64,000 nt of DNA from J054 sp965223095. GTDB taxonomy: Bacteria > Pseudomonadota > Gammaproteobacteria > Steroidobacterales > GCA-2729495. Numbering within the stretch: position 1 is the stretch's first letter; each line of letters starts with the position of its first letter. Positions 25,493-33,787 of the stretch are shown in pieces. Under the pieces are notes generated by a model. It ran no database searches, was not told where the DNA came from, and saw only the letters and a list, made by a program, of their open reading frames with translations. The stretch is taken from positions 1,240,001 through 1,304,000 of the forward strand of contig OZ244979.1 of the NCBI GenBank assembly GCA_965223095.1, given 5' to 3'. Position numbers and translations under genes: made by a program.

Positions 25493-26710
25493 ATGGCGCG
25501 AGAATTCGATTTGGTCCTATTTGGCGCCACGGGTTTCGTGGGCCGCTTGGTTGTCGAGCACCTGGTGGCGCGGCATGGCTCCGTGGGTTCACTGCGTTGG
25601 GCTATCGCGGGACGAGATCAGTCACGCTTGGAAGCGCTGCGCACTGAACTCAAAGCCAGTTATCTACCCATACTGACCGCCGACGCCGCGAACGCAGAGC
25701 AATTGTTAGCCTTAACAGGACGAACTCGTGTGCTTTGCACCACCGCGGGGCCTTATGCTTTGTGCGGCAGCGAACTGGTGGCGGCTTGCGCAGCCAATGG
25801 CACCCACTACTGCGATATTACCGGTGAGATTCCGTGGATTCGCGAAATGATTGATCTGCACGGTGAAGAGGCGCAAGAGACCGGCGCTCGCCTGGTGCAT
25901 TGCTGTGGTTTCGATTCCATTCCGTCGGATCTGGGTAGCCTGATGATCAACGAGGCTATGCAGCACAAAGCGGGTGGACCTTGTGATGAATTGAAGTTTT
26001 TTTTGAAAAACGCCCGCGGTGGATTTAGCGGGGGAACCGTCGCGAGCTTGCTCAATATCGTGGAGCAGGCCCGCCACGAGCATAGCTTGCGTCGCCTATT
26101 GGCTGATCCCTATGCCCTTGATCCGCGCGCGTCGCGTCGCGGCCCCCGCGTATCCGATCAGACCGCGGCCCGCTGGGATCAAGATGTGCAATCTTGGACC
26201 GCGCCTTATTTGATGGGTCCGGTGAATACGCGCATCGTAAGACGCAGCAATGCACTGACTGACTACGCCTATGGGCTCGAGTTTAGATATAGCGAAGCCT
26301 TAATGACTGGCACCGGTGTGCGTGGACGATTGACGGCCGCGACTGTTGGCCTGGCCATGCGTAGCTTCATGATGGCGGCGGCCATTAAGCCCATCCGGAC
26401 ATTCATGCAGCGGCGATTCTTGCCCGTGCCCGGGGAAGGCCCGTCCGCTCAAGAGCGCGCAGCCGGATTTTTTGATATTCGCTTGGTGGGTAAGCGTGGG
26501 GGTGTCACTGTAAGGGGGCGAATCAGCGGCGATCGTGACCCGGGCTACGGCGCCACGGCCAAAATGTTGGGCGAAGCGGCCGTGGCTTTAGTGGCCGGTG
26601 ATTATCGCGATGACATGGGGGGTGGGTCATTGACGCCGGCAGCTTGCTTCGGCACAAAGTTAATTCCTGCGTTGCAAGAGCATGCAGGCTTGCAGTTCAT
26701 CGTTGAATAG
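25493..26710 (+). CDS. Saccharopine dehydrogenase-like / trans-acting enoyl reductase family protein
   Basis: The 405-residue protein opens with a Rossmann motif LFGATGFVGRLVVEHL and has the family segments YCDITGEIPWIREMID and VHCCGFDSIPSDLG. Such proteins are annotated as saccharopine dehydrogenase family or trans-acting enoyl reductases; characterised mycobacterial members act in lipid (phthiocerol) synthesis rather than lysine metabolism. It starts 10 bases after the PqiC gene, so it may be the last gene of the lipid transport operon, which fits a lipid-related role. That link is an inference from position. Confidence 0.83.
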   Translation: MAREFDLVLFGATGFVGRLVVEHLVARHGSVGSLRWAIAGRDQSRLEALRTELKASYLPILTADAANAEQLLALTGRTRVLCTTAGPYALCGSELVAACAANGTHYCDITGEIPWIREMIDLHGEEAQETGARLVHCCGFDSIPSDLGSLMINEAMQHKAGGPCDELKFFLKNARGGFSGGTVASLLNIVEQARHEHSLRRLLADPYALDPRASRRGPRVSDQTAARWDQDVQSWTAPYLMGPVNTRIVRRSNALTDYAYGLEFRYSEALMTGTGVRGRLTAATVGLAMRSFMMAAAIKPIRTFMQRRFLPVPGEGPSAQERAAGFFDIRLVGKRGGVTVRGRISGDRDPGYGATAKMLGEAAVALVAGDYRDDMGGGSLTPAACFGTKLIPALQEHAGLQFIVE

Positions 26711-26744
26711 TTCGTCTGGCAAATCGAGCGAGCCCAGCGAAAAG

Positions 26745-27239
26745 CTATGTCGTTTCCTGTGGCCAGGATAAATCGTCGGCGGGTTTTTCAATCAGGCTAA
26801 TCAGCACGCCATCCGGGTCGCGGAAAGTCATCTCTCTATGAACGGCCTTGCCGTCGACTTCCACCACGAGTGGTGCACAAAGAATGTGATGGTCGCCGGC
26901 TTCCAGGTAGGCTTGGATTTTATCCAGATCGGTGTTGTAGAACACCATGCAGGTCTCACCTTGGTTGACCCGCGAGGTATCGCCGCCGCGTTTCGGGGGT
27001 GCAGGGTTGCCGACCTCGAATAGGCCCACCATGCCCCAGGCAGGGCCCGGCGCTTTGAGAATGCGTGCGCGTGTAATACTGCCCGCGGGCATGCCCAGCA
27101 GCTGGTGAGCATTGCCATTGCTAAATTCGCCCGCGAACCAAACTTCCTCCAAGCCCAGTACGTCACGATAAAACTTTGATGATCGCTCGAGATCGGCCAC
27201 GAATAGTGCGCTGCGAGCCATGGGGCTAGTTTTTTGCAT
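26745..27239 (-). CDS. VOC (glyoxalase/bleomycin resistance) family protein
   Basis: A 164-residue single-chain vicinal oxygen chelate protein with paired beta-alpha-beta-beta-beta modules: RSALFVADLERSSKFYRDVLGLEEVW at the N-terminus (cut here at motif level) and MTFRDPDGVLISLIE at the C-terminus. Metal-binding residues would be contributed by His and Glu from both modules, but I cannot assign them confidently. Substrate unknown. It converges on the enoyl-reductase-like gene. Confidence 0.78.
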   Translation of the reverse strand: MQKTSPMARSALFVADLERSSKFYRDVLGLEEVWFAGEFSNGNAHQLLGMPAGSITRARILKAPGPAWGMVGLFEVGNPAPPKRGGDTSRVNQGETCMVFYNTDLDKIQAYLEAGDHHILCAPLVVEVDGKAVHREMTFRDPDGVLISLIEKPADDLSWPQETT

Positions 27240-27385
27240 GCGGAATCACCTGTGTAACGAGCTCAGGCTAAGGGCCTGAGCACTACTTTGGCACAATCCG
27301 GCGTGGACCGCCCGCAGCATGCGATTGCACAGTTGCAGTAATGCAAAGATATAATGTCGCTAGCCACCCCGGGAAGGAATTTGTT

Positions 27386-27598
27386 ATGCGGAAATCGATG
27401 CTGCTGGCGGCTTTGGCCCTGTTAATGGCTACCCCGATGACTTGGGGTACTTCACATGAAAATGAGAGCAGTAAGCGGCAAGCGCGAGTCGCCGGTGGCG
27501 CTGTGGTGGAATACGCGGGTTCCAGCCTTAGTGATGAGGATTGGGCCGAGCGTCGTCCAAACTTTGCTGCGCTCAAACCCAAAGCTCGCGACGAATAA
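27386..27598 (+). CDS. Small exported protein of unknown function
   Basis: ATG 27386 follows a good ribosome site (GGAAGG, 7 bases upstream) and begins a 70-residue protein with a Sec signal peptide (MRKSMLLAALALLMATPMTWG). The mature part is about 47 residues, polar, with no cysteines and no recognisable domain. It is monocistronic and shares a hairpin at its stop codon with the convergent gene. Confidence 0.6.
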   Translation: MRKSMLLAALALLMATPMTWGTSHENESSKRQARVAGGAVVEYAGSSLSDEDWAERRPNFAALKPKARDE

Positions 27599-27619
27599 AC
27601 TAAAGTTAGTCTATTCGTC
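27590..27619. terminator. Hairpin spanning both stop codons of convergent genes
   Basis: GACGAATA (27590-27597) and TATTCGTC (27612-27619) are perfect inverted repeats, with a further CTAA/TTAG pairing inside. The stem contains the stop codons of both convergent genes, each of which ends Asp-Glu-stop. It is AT-rich and lacks a T tract, so a terminator or mRNA 3'-end stabiliser role is only plausible. Confidence 0.35.
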
Positions 27620-28240
27620 TGGCAACGCCGCCAGCGTCAATCCCTCTGCATAGAGATACTCGATATTGACACCAAGCTGTTCCGCCGTCAGTTCTAGTTT
27701 GCGGCGGATTGCCCAGTTGCCAATGAGCGGTGGAATCCAGAATTTCGGTTTCATGGAGGCGCTGACGCTTAGTCTTGTACCCTCGGCTTCCGCCGCTAAA
27801 CGCCACTCCGTTCGATAATCTTCAAAGTCGCTGCGTTCCGGTATCGCAACGGTGACGAGTTTGTCCGGTGGTTCGGACTGAAAGCGTTCCAGCCGCTCAA
27901 AGCTCTTGCAGAAGAACCAGACGCAACTCTTAATCAGCGTGTAGCCGAGCTGCTCATCCGAGTCTGCTTCCCGGATGAATTTCGTTTCGGCGATGCCGTC
28001 GGCTAGGCGATGGAAGTTGTCAAAATCCACTAAAACTTGATGAATATACTCTGGTGTCGCGGCAATGCTGGTTTCCGCGCTCATGTCGTAGCGACCCTGA
28101 TGGGCGGTAACGACCAAGCTGTGAATTTCGGTAGCTGTCGCAATGCTAGCGGGTACCAGTGCAAGAACCGCGGCAAGCAACGGGCCATTGCAGGCCCTTA
28201 GATGCCAGGCTGTGAGCCCTAAGCTTTCCAGTTGGGGCAT
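27611..28240 (-). CDS. Exported SRPBCC (START-like) fold protein
   Basis: The 209-residue protein has a hydrophobic leader (GPLLAAVLALVPASIATA) and a single SRPBCC-like domain, recognisable from the segment TPEYIHQVLVDFDNFHRLADGIAET, in which an N-terminal strand is followed by the two small helices typical of polyketide cyclase/START proteins. These form hydrophobic ligand cavities. In the periplasm a lipid or quinone carrier role is conceivable but not shown. It is downstream of fbp on the same strand (14 bases). Confidence 0.65.
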   Translation of the reverse strand: MPQLESLGLTAWHLRACNGPLLAAVLALVPASIATATEIHSLVVTAHQGRYDMSAETSIAATPEYIHQVLVDFDNFHRLADGIAETKFIREADSDEQLGYTLIKSCVWFFCKSFERLERFQSEPPDKLVTVAIPERSDFEDYRTEWRLAAEAEGTRLSVSASMKPKFWIPPLIGNWAIRRKLELTAEQLGVNIEYLYAEGLTLAALPDE

Positions 28241-28254
28241 ACTGCGCCCTCAGC

Positions 28255-29262
28255 CTATGCGGCTTGCTGCTTGTTGATGTGCTCTTCCAGCTGAGCCAGC
28301 TCTTGCGGGCTTCCCAAGGCGACCGGTATGCGCTGATGAATGGCCGTGGGTTGAATTTCAAGAATTCGTTTGCCCGGCTCGCAAATTGCCTGGCCACCGG
28401 CTTGCTCGACTAAAAAGCCCATGGGGTTGGCTTCATACATCAGACGCAATTTGCCTTGCGGGGCTTTTTGGGTCGGCGGGTACATGAATAGTCCACCCTT
28501 AAGTAATATACGGTGAACATCCGCGACCATAGCTCCGGCATACCGCGCCGAGTAACCATTTTGCTGGGCCCAATGCAAGTAGTTCTGATAGCCATCCGGC
28601 AAGCTGAGCCGGTTACCCTCATTGAGGGAGTAACTCTTGTTTGCCGAGGGAATCTTCAGTTGTTTTTCAACGCAAACGAATGCACCGATGGCCGGATCTA
28701 AAACGAACATGTCAACACCTTGGCCAACTGTCAACGTGAAAACCGTGGATGAGCCATAAAGAATATAACCGGCGGCTACTTGCTCGGTGCCGGCTTGTAA
28801 GATGGACTGTTCCGCATCTTTCGCGCGGCGATCATGACGTAAAATGCTGAATATCGTGCCAACACCGCCGCAAATGTCTAGATTGGACGAGCCGTCCAAG
28901 GGATCAAATAGTACGCAGTAGCGCCTTTCTCCTTCTGCCCGGTCGCGTAAAATTACCGGCTGTTCGTTTTCTTCTGATGCGACAATGGCCACGCCCTCGC
29001 GACCACCCAGGGTGCGCAGTAAGATCTCGTTGGCGATCACATCTAGCTTTTGTTGTTGTTCGCCCTGAATATTCTCATTGCCCACACTGCCAAGGACGTC
29101 TTCTAGCCGGGCGCGCCGAACCTGCGCCGCAATCATTTTCGCTGAAATGGACATGGCCGACAGTATCCATGACAGGGTTCCGGTCGCACCCGGATGCTGC
29201 ATCTCTTGTTTCAGGATATGAGATTGCAGGGTAGTGATGTCAGGGACTGCAGGCTTGTTCAT
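28255..29262 (-). CDS. fbp: Fructose-1,6-bisphosphatase class I
   Basis: A 335-residue protein with the class I FBPase metal-binding signatures: SEENE near residue 95, FDPLDGSSNLD near 118-128, and the C-terminal CEPG motif near residue 295. Length matches E. coli Fbp (~332). It hydrolyses fructose 1,6-bisphosphate to fructose 6-phosphate in gluconeogenesis. The gene is monocistronic or leads the small operon with the START-like gene. Confidence 0.94.
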   Translation of the reverse strand: MNKPAVPDITTLQSHILKQEMQHPGATGTLSWILSAMSISAKMIAAQVRRARLEDVLGSVGNENIQGEQQQKLDVIANEILLRTLGGREGVAIVASEENEQPVILRDRAEGERRYCVLFDPLDGSSNLDICGGVGTIFSILRHDRRAKDAEQSILQAGTEQVAAGYILYGSSTVFTLTVGQGVDMFVLDPAIGAFVCVEKQLKIPSANKSYSLNEGNRLSLPDGYQNYLHWAQQNGYSARYAGAMVADVHRILLKGGLFMYPPTQKAPQGKLRLMYEANPMGFLVEQAGGQAICEPGKRILEIQPTAIHQRIPVALGSPQELAQLEEHINKQQAA

Positions 29263-29368
29263 CGTTCAGTATTTCTCTTGTTTGGACTGCCAGGGCATTG
29301 CTGCGGGCGCAGCTTAGACCATAGCGCTTGGCACCGCTAGCGGGCGAATCACCGTTTGGCGTGGGAAA

Positions 29369-30124
29369 TTAATCCGCGGAGCGCACCTTGTAGTTACCGC
29401 GTGTTTCGTCAAATTCAAGTTTTAGCAAGCCCTGGTCTTGGGCGTCTTCCAAGAGCTCGGAAAAACTGCTGTAGCCGTAATAGCTCTCGGTGAAGCCGGG
29501 ATAAACACGCTTCACGGTTTGTTTGATCATGGAGCCCCATACCGGATCGTAGTCCGCGTTGAGAGCATCCACAGTTTCAACAATTTTGTCTAAGGCTTCT
29601 TGTTGTTTACTTGGTTTGCCCTTGCTTTTTTTCTTGCGGGTTTTGCGCTTTTTGGAAACGGCGATCAAGTCATCGTAGTACACAAACTCGTCGCAGCTAG
29701 AGGCCAGAATTTCCGAGGTTGAATTGCGTACGCCGCATCCTAGAACACGCTTGTCGTTTTCTTTCAGTTTCGATACTAGTGGTGAGAAATCACTGTCACC
29801 GGTCAGCAAGGCAAATACGTCGATGTGGGATTTCGCATAGCAAAGGTCTATGGCGTCTACAACCATGCGAATATCCGCGCTATTTTTGCCACTCATGCGC
29901 GAGCGAGGAATATCTATGAGTTCAATTCCATGCAGGTGAAACTCGCGCGTGGATTTTCGGTATTGACTCCAATCGCAATAGGCGCGCTTGTAGACGATGC
30001 GTCCCTTTTCCAGTAGTCGCTTGATGATGAGTTCGACTTGGAAATCCGCGCCCTTGATATCTTTGACACCGAGAGCGAGGTTTTCGAAATCGACAAAGAC
30101 CGCAATCGTGGTTTCTTTATTCAT
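29369..30124 (-). CDS. NYN-domain protein with C-terminal LOTUS/OST-HTH domain
   Basis: Residues 1-160 form a NYN (LabA/DUF88, PIN-like) domain with the conserved acidic residues in AVFVDFENL, SADIRMVVDAID and LLTGDSDFSPLV, which in this family form a metal-dependent ribonuclease site. A lysine-rich linker (KKRKTRKKKSKGK) leads to a winged-helix LOTUS/OST-HTH domain (residues ~175-251, FTESYYGYSSFSELLEDAQDQGLL). The combination suggests RNA binding and cleavage in the cytoplasm. Target unknown; monocistronic. Confidence 0.87.
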   Translation of the reverse strand: MNKETTIAVFVDFENLALGVKDIKGADFQVELIIKRLLEKGRIVYKRAYCDWSQYRKSTREFHLHGIELIDIPRSRMSGKNSADIRMVVDAIDLCYAKSHIDVFALLTGDSDFSPLVSKLKENDKRVLGCGVRNSTSEILASSCDEFVYYDDLIAVSKKRKTRKKKSKGKPSKQQEALDKIVETVDALNADYDPVWGSMIKQTVKRVYPGFTESYYGYSSFSELLEDAQDQGLLKLEFDETRGNYKVRSAD

Positions 30125-30281
30125 ACGGCGATTCTAGCAGCGCACTGCCGTCGGTGGTGGTTTGCCTTGTGCTCGGTGCCGATTCATCCTGGTACAGACG
30201 CGCCTTGATTTGCTGTAAATATCGCTAAATTTTGACATCGGGGCTGGCGCCACCTTGGCTGCTCTGGCACCTTAGGCCCCG

Positions 30282-31031
30282 ATGAGTAGTGAGCGTCCCC
30301 TGGTCGGCGTGGTGTCAGACCGCCGAATCATTGAGCCCCATTCATTTCATGTGATCGGGGAAAAATACTCGCGTGCCTTGGCGGATGTCGCCGGCGTGTA
30401 TCCGGTGGGGTTACCGGCCTTTGAGGCTGATTTTGACGTTACGTCGGTATTAGCGCGCTTAGATGGTTTGCTGCTGACGGGCAGTCCTTCCAACATCGAG
30501 CCGGTGCACTACCGGGCTAGGTCCGGTATTTTGGGAAGCCTGCGCGACCCGGCGCGGGACCGGGCTACGCTGGCGCTAATTCCCGCGGCCCTGGACGCCG
30601 GCCTACCCCTGTTGGCCATCTGCCGCGGATTTCAAGAGCTTAACGTGGCGCTGGGCGGCACGCTGCATCAAGCTTTGCAAGAACTGCCCCAGTTTGCGAC
30701 GCATCATGAGAATCCCGATGACCCCCTCGAGGTACAGTATGGTCCGGCGCACCAGGTCAACTTTATCGCCGATGGATTCTTTGCCGAGTTGTGGGACAGT
30801 GACCATAGCTTGGTGAATTCCGTCCACGGTCAGGGTGTTGCGGAGCTTGCACCAGGGCTCAAGCTTGAAGCGGTGGCGCCCGACGGCTTGATTGAAGCGG
30901 CCACGGTCTACGAAGCCAAAGGCTTTGCCTTGGGCGTGCAGTGGCATCCCGAATGGCAAGCCGCGGACAATGAATTGTCAAAAGTAATTTTTCAGGCCTT
31001 TGGCCGGGCCTGTGGTAGTAATCCATCATGA
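30282..31031 (+). CDS. puuD: Gamma-glutamyl-gamma-aminobutyrate hydrolase (PuuD-like)
   Basis: A 249-residue class I glutamine amidotransferase-like hydrolase: nucleophile Cys in LAICRGFQELN near residue 114 and His-x-Glu in GVQWHPEWQ near 220. PuuD releases GABA from gamma-glutamyl-GABA in the last step of the Puu putrescine pathway. It is the first gene of an eight-gene polyamine operon and overlaps puuA by ATGA. No obvious promoter could be picked confidently in the 157 bases upstream. Confidence 0.88.
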   Translation: MSSERPLVGVVSDRRIIEPHSFHVIGEKYSRALADVAGVYPVGLPAFEADFDVTSVLARLDGLLLTGSPSNIEPVHYRARSGILGSLRDPARDRATLALIPAALDAGLPLLAICRGFQELNVALGGTLHQALQELPQFATHHENPDDPLEVQYGPAHQVNFIADGFFAELWDSDHSLVNSVHGQGVAELAPGLKLEAVAPDGLIEAATVYEAKGFALGVQWHPEWQAADNELSKVIFQAFGRACGSNPS

Positions 31032-32365
31032 GCGATGCAAACAAGCTTGCTACCTGGCTGCAGGACCATAAAATTGAAGAGATTGAGGCGGTCGTTCCTG
31101 ACATGGCTGGCGTGGCGCGCGGAAAGTTCATACCCGCCGCAACCTTTGCCAAACAAGGTGGAATGAAGCTGCCCAGCTCTGTTTTTATCCAGACGGTCAC
31201 CGGTGAATATGCTGATGAACCATATATCGGCAGCATCGATTCGGACATCAATGCCGTGCCGGACTTGGCGAGTCTGCGCCGCATACCCTGGGCGACGGAT
31301 GCTACGGCTTGTGTCATTCATGACTGCTTTTTTCAAGACGGGATGCCAGTGGATATTTCACCGCGTCAGCTGTTACGCAGTGTGTTATCGCTGTATGCAG
31401 CAAAATCTTTGCGTCCCCGCGTTGCGCCCGAAGTTGAGTTTTATCTCGTGCAACGCAATACGGATCCGGATTATCCGCTGGAAGCCCCGGTCGGGCGGTC
31501 GGGCCGCAAGGAAAGTGTCCGCCAACCGTTCAGCATGGATGCCGTTGATGAGTTCGAGCCACTTATCGAAGAGATTTACGACTATTGTGAGGCGCAGCAG
31601 CTTTGTGTGGACAACTTAGTACATGAAGCAGGTACCGCGCAGTTGGAAATCAACTTTGAGCATGGCGATGCCCTGGAGCTGGCGGATCAAATATTTTTCT
31701 TTAAGCGGACCGTTAGGGAAACCGCAATGCGGCATAACATTTATGCAACGTTTATGGCGAAGCCCATGCAGAATGAACCCGGTAGTTCCATGCACTGGCA
31801 TATCAGTCTAGAGGACGAGTCCAGCGGCAAGAATATATTCGCCACCGATGAAGGCGAGACAACCCAATTGCTTGCGTTTATCGCTGGTCTGCAGAAGTTC
31901 CTACCGGAGCTGCATGTGCTTTGTGCGCCCTATGTCAATTCTTATCGCCGCTTTACGCGTTACTTGTCCGCCCCGATCAATTTGTCATGGGGCTACGACA
32001 ACCGGACCTTGGGCCTGCGGGTGCCGCGTTCTGAGCCGCGCGCCCGCCGTATCGAGAATCGCCTAGCGGGCGCGGACGCGAATCCCTATCTGGCCATTGC
32101 GGCTTCGCTGGTGGCCGGGTACCAAGGTATGGAATTGGGCTTGCAGCCTTCCACGCCCGAAACGGGTAACGCTTATGAGAATCCTTTGGATTTGCCGCGC
32201 AATCTCGAAGTGGCCCTGCAGCGATTCGAGCAGGGTGAGGTTGCAAACAAATTACTGGGCGAGCGCTTTGTGAAGGTATTTGCCGCCATTAAGCGCGAGG
32301 AGTTCGAGCGGTATTTCGAAGTGATTAGCCCTTGGGAACGTGAGCACTTGTTATTAAGCGTATAG
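31028..32365 (+). CDS. puuA: Gamma-glutamylpolyamine synthetase (PuuA/GlnA-like)
   Basis: The 445-residue protein is a glutamine synthetase family ligase lacking the adenylylation region. N-terminal beta-grasp (VVPDMAGVARGKFIP) and catalytic-domain motifs (APEVEFYL, NEPGSSMHWHISL, NLSWGYDNRTLGLRVP) are present. PuuA-type enzymes join glutamate to putrescine with ATP, the entry step of the glutamylated pathway. Context with PuuD and PuuB supports this over glutamine synthesis. Confidence 0.9.
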   Translation: MSDANKLATWLQDHKIEEIEAVVPDMAGVARGKFIPAATFAKQGGMKLPSSVFIQTVTGEYADEPYIGSIDSDINAVPDLASLRRIPWATDATACVIHDCFFQDGMPVDISPRQLLRSVLSLYAAKSLRPRVAPEVEFYLVQRNTDPDYPLEAPVGRSGRKESVRQPFSMDAVDEFEPLIEEIYDYCEAQQLCVDNLVHEAGTAQLEINFEHGDALELADQIFFFKRTVRETAMRHNIYATFMAKPMQNEPGSSMHWHISLEDESSGKNIFATDEGETTQLLAFIAGLQKFLPELHVLCAPYVNSYRRFTRYLSAPINLSWGYDNRTLGLRVPRSEPRARRIENRLAGADANPYLAIAASLVAGYQGMELGLQPSTPETGNAYENPLDLPRNLEVALQRFEQGEVANKLLGERFVKVFAAIKREEFERYFEVISPWEREHLLLSV

Positions 32366-32392
32366 CCAGGCTTTCTTGCCCAATAAGTATCC

Positions 32393-33766
32393 ATGAGCGC
32401 GATGACGGAGACTAAGCGACTGCAGGCATTGGATCGCAGTCACTACCTGCATCCTTTTACCGATCATAAAGAGCTAGGCGCCTGTGGTTCACGAATCATT
32501 ACTCACGCCGAGGGTATCTATATTTGGGACTCCGAAGGCAAGCGTATTCTCGACGGTATGTCCGGACTCTGGTGCGTCAGTCTTGGCTATGGACGTCAAG
32601 AACTGGTGGATGCTGCGCGCGAGCAGCTAGAAACTCTGCCCTACTACAATAGTTTTTTTCAATGTACTCACCCGCCGGCGGTGGAGTTGGCCAGTCGTTT
32701 GGTGGACATCAGTCCGGAACAGTTTACCCATGTGTTTTTTACCGGCGGTGGTTCCGAGGCCAACGACACCGTGCTGCGCATGGTTCGCCAGTATTGGGCC
32801 TTGCAAGCTCAGCCTCGTAAGCAATTCATCATTAGCCGTCGCAATGCTTACCACGGCAGCACCGTGGCGGCAGCGAGCTTGGGGGGTATGCAAGCGGCAC
32901 ATGATTTGGGTGGTCTACCGATTCCCGGCATCGAACATATCGAGCAACCCTACTGGTTCCAACTGGGTGGCGCCCAATCGCCAGCGGACTTTGGCTTAAC
33001 AATGGCCGCGCAATTGGAAGAGAAGATTCTTGAGCTCGGCGTGGATCAAGTGGCGGCCTTCATAGCTGAGCCCATTCAAGGCGCCGGTGGGGCCATCATG
33101 CCGCCGGATACCTATTGGCCAGAGATCCAAGCTATTTGCGATCGCTACGGCATCTTGCTGGTGGTCGACGAGGTCATTACCGGTTTTGGCCGCTTGGGTG
33201 AATGGTTTGGTTCCACGCACTACGGGATACGACCCGACCTCATGCCCTTTGCCAAAGGCGTGACTTCAGGTTACTTGCCCTTGGGTGGCGTGCTGATTAG
33301 CGATCGCGTTGCCGAGTTGCTCGTTGAAAAGGGCGGTGAATTCGCACATGGCTTCACCTACTCGGGGCATCCGGTGGCTTGCGCAGTGGCGAACGCCACC
33401 TTGGATGTCTTGGACAAGGTGGCTGTGATTCAGCGTGTTAAAAACCAGATTGCACCCCATTTTTCTGCGGTATGGAACGCCTTAGCGGATCATCCGCTAG
33501 TCGGTGAAGCGCGATCCACGGGGCTTATCGGCGCCTTGGAGCTTGTCGCCCAGCCTAATAGCCGGACGCGATTTCCGAAAGACAGAAAGGCCGGCACGCT
33601 TTGCCGCGACTTGGCCATGGCAAACGGTTTGGTCATGCGCGCGGTGGGCGACACCATGATCATTGCGCCGCCCCTGGTGATTACAATGGCGCAGATCGAT
33701 GAGATGGTCGCTGCGGTGAAGGTCATCCTCGATCAGAGTGCCGAAGTACTGACAGTCGCTGATTGA
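32393..33766 (+). CDS. spuC: Polyamine:pyruvate aminotransferase (SpuC-like, class III)
   Basis: A 457-residue class III PLP aminotransferase. Landmarks: FFTGGGSEANDT near residue 115, the Asp of VVDEVITGFGRLG near 258, and the PLP lysine in PFAKGVTSGYLPLGG near 287. N-terminal HYLHPFTDHKELG is typical of SpuC/omega-transaminases acting on putrescine and other polyamines with pyruvate. It gives the operon a direct transamination route alongside glutamylation. ATG at 32393 or 32402. Confidence 0.87.
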   Translation: MSAMTETKRLQALDRSHYLHPFTDHKELGACGSRIITHAEGIYIWDSEGKRILDGMSGLWCVSLGYGRQELVDAAREQLETLPYYNSFFQCTHPPAVELASRLVDISPEQFTHVFFTGGGSEANDTVLRMVRQYWALQAQPRKQFIISRRNAYHGSTVAAASLGGMQAAHDLGGLPIPGIEHIEQPYWFQLGGAQSPADFGLTMAAQLEEKILELGVDQVAAFIAEPIQGAGGAIMPPDTYWPEIQAICDRYGILLVVDEVITGFGRLGEWFGSTHYGIRPDLMPFAKGVTSGYLPLGGVLISDRVAELLVEKGGEFAHGFTYSGHPVACAVANATLDVLDKVAVIQRVKNQIAPHFSAVWNALADHPLVGEARSTGLIGALELVAQPNSRTRFPKDRKAGTLCRDLAMANGLVMRAVGDTMIIAPPLVITMAQIDEMVAAVKVILDQSAEVLTVAD

Positions 33767-33787
33767 GCTATCGTGGCAAGTAGTTAA

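Noticed and set aside
30225..30239. 15-base sequence (CTAAATTTTGACATC) also present at 58806-58820.
   Set aside because: A single 15-mer repeat is expected by chance in 64 kb; the TTGACA-like hexamers lack -10 partners at the right spacing.
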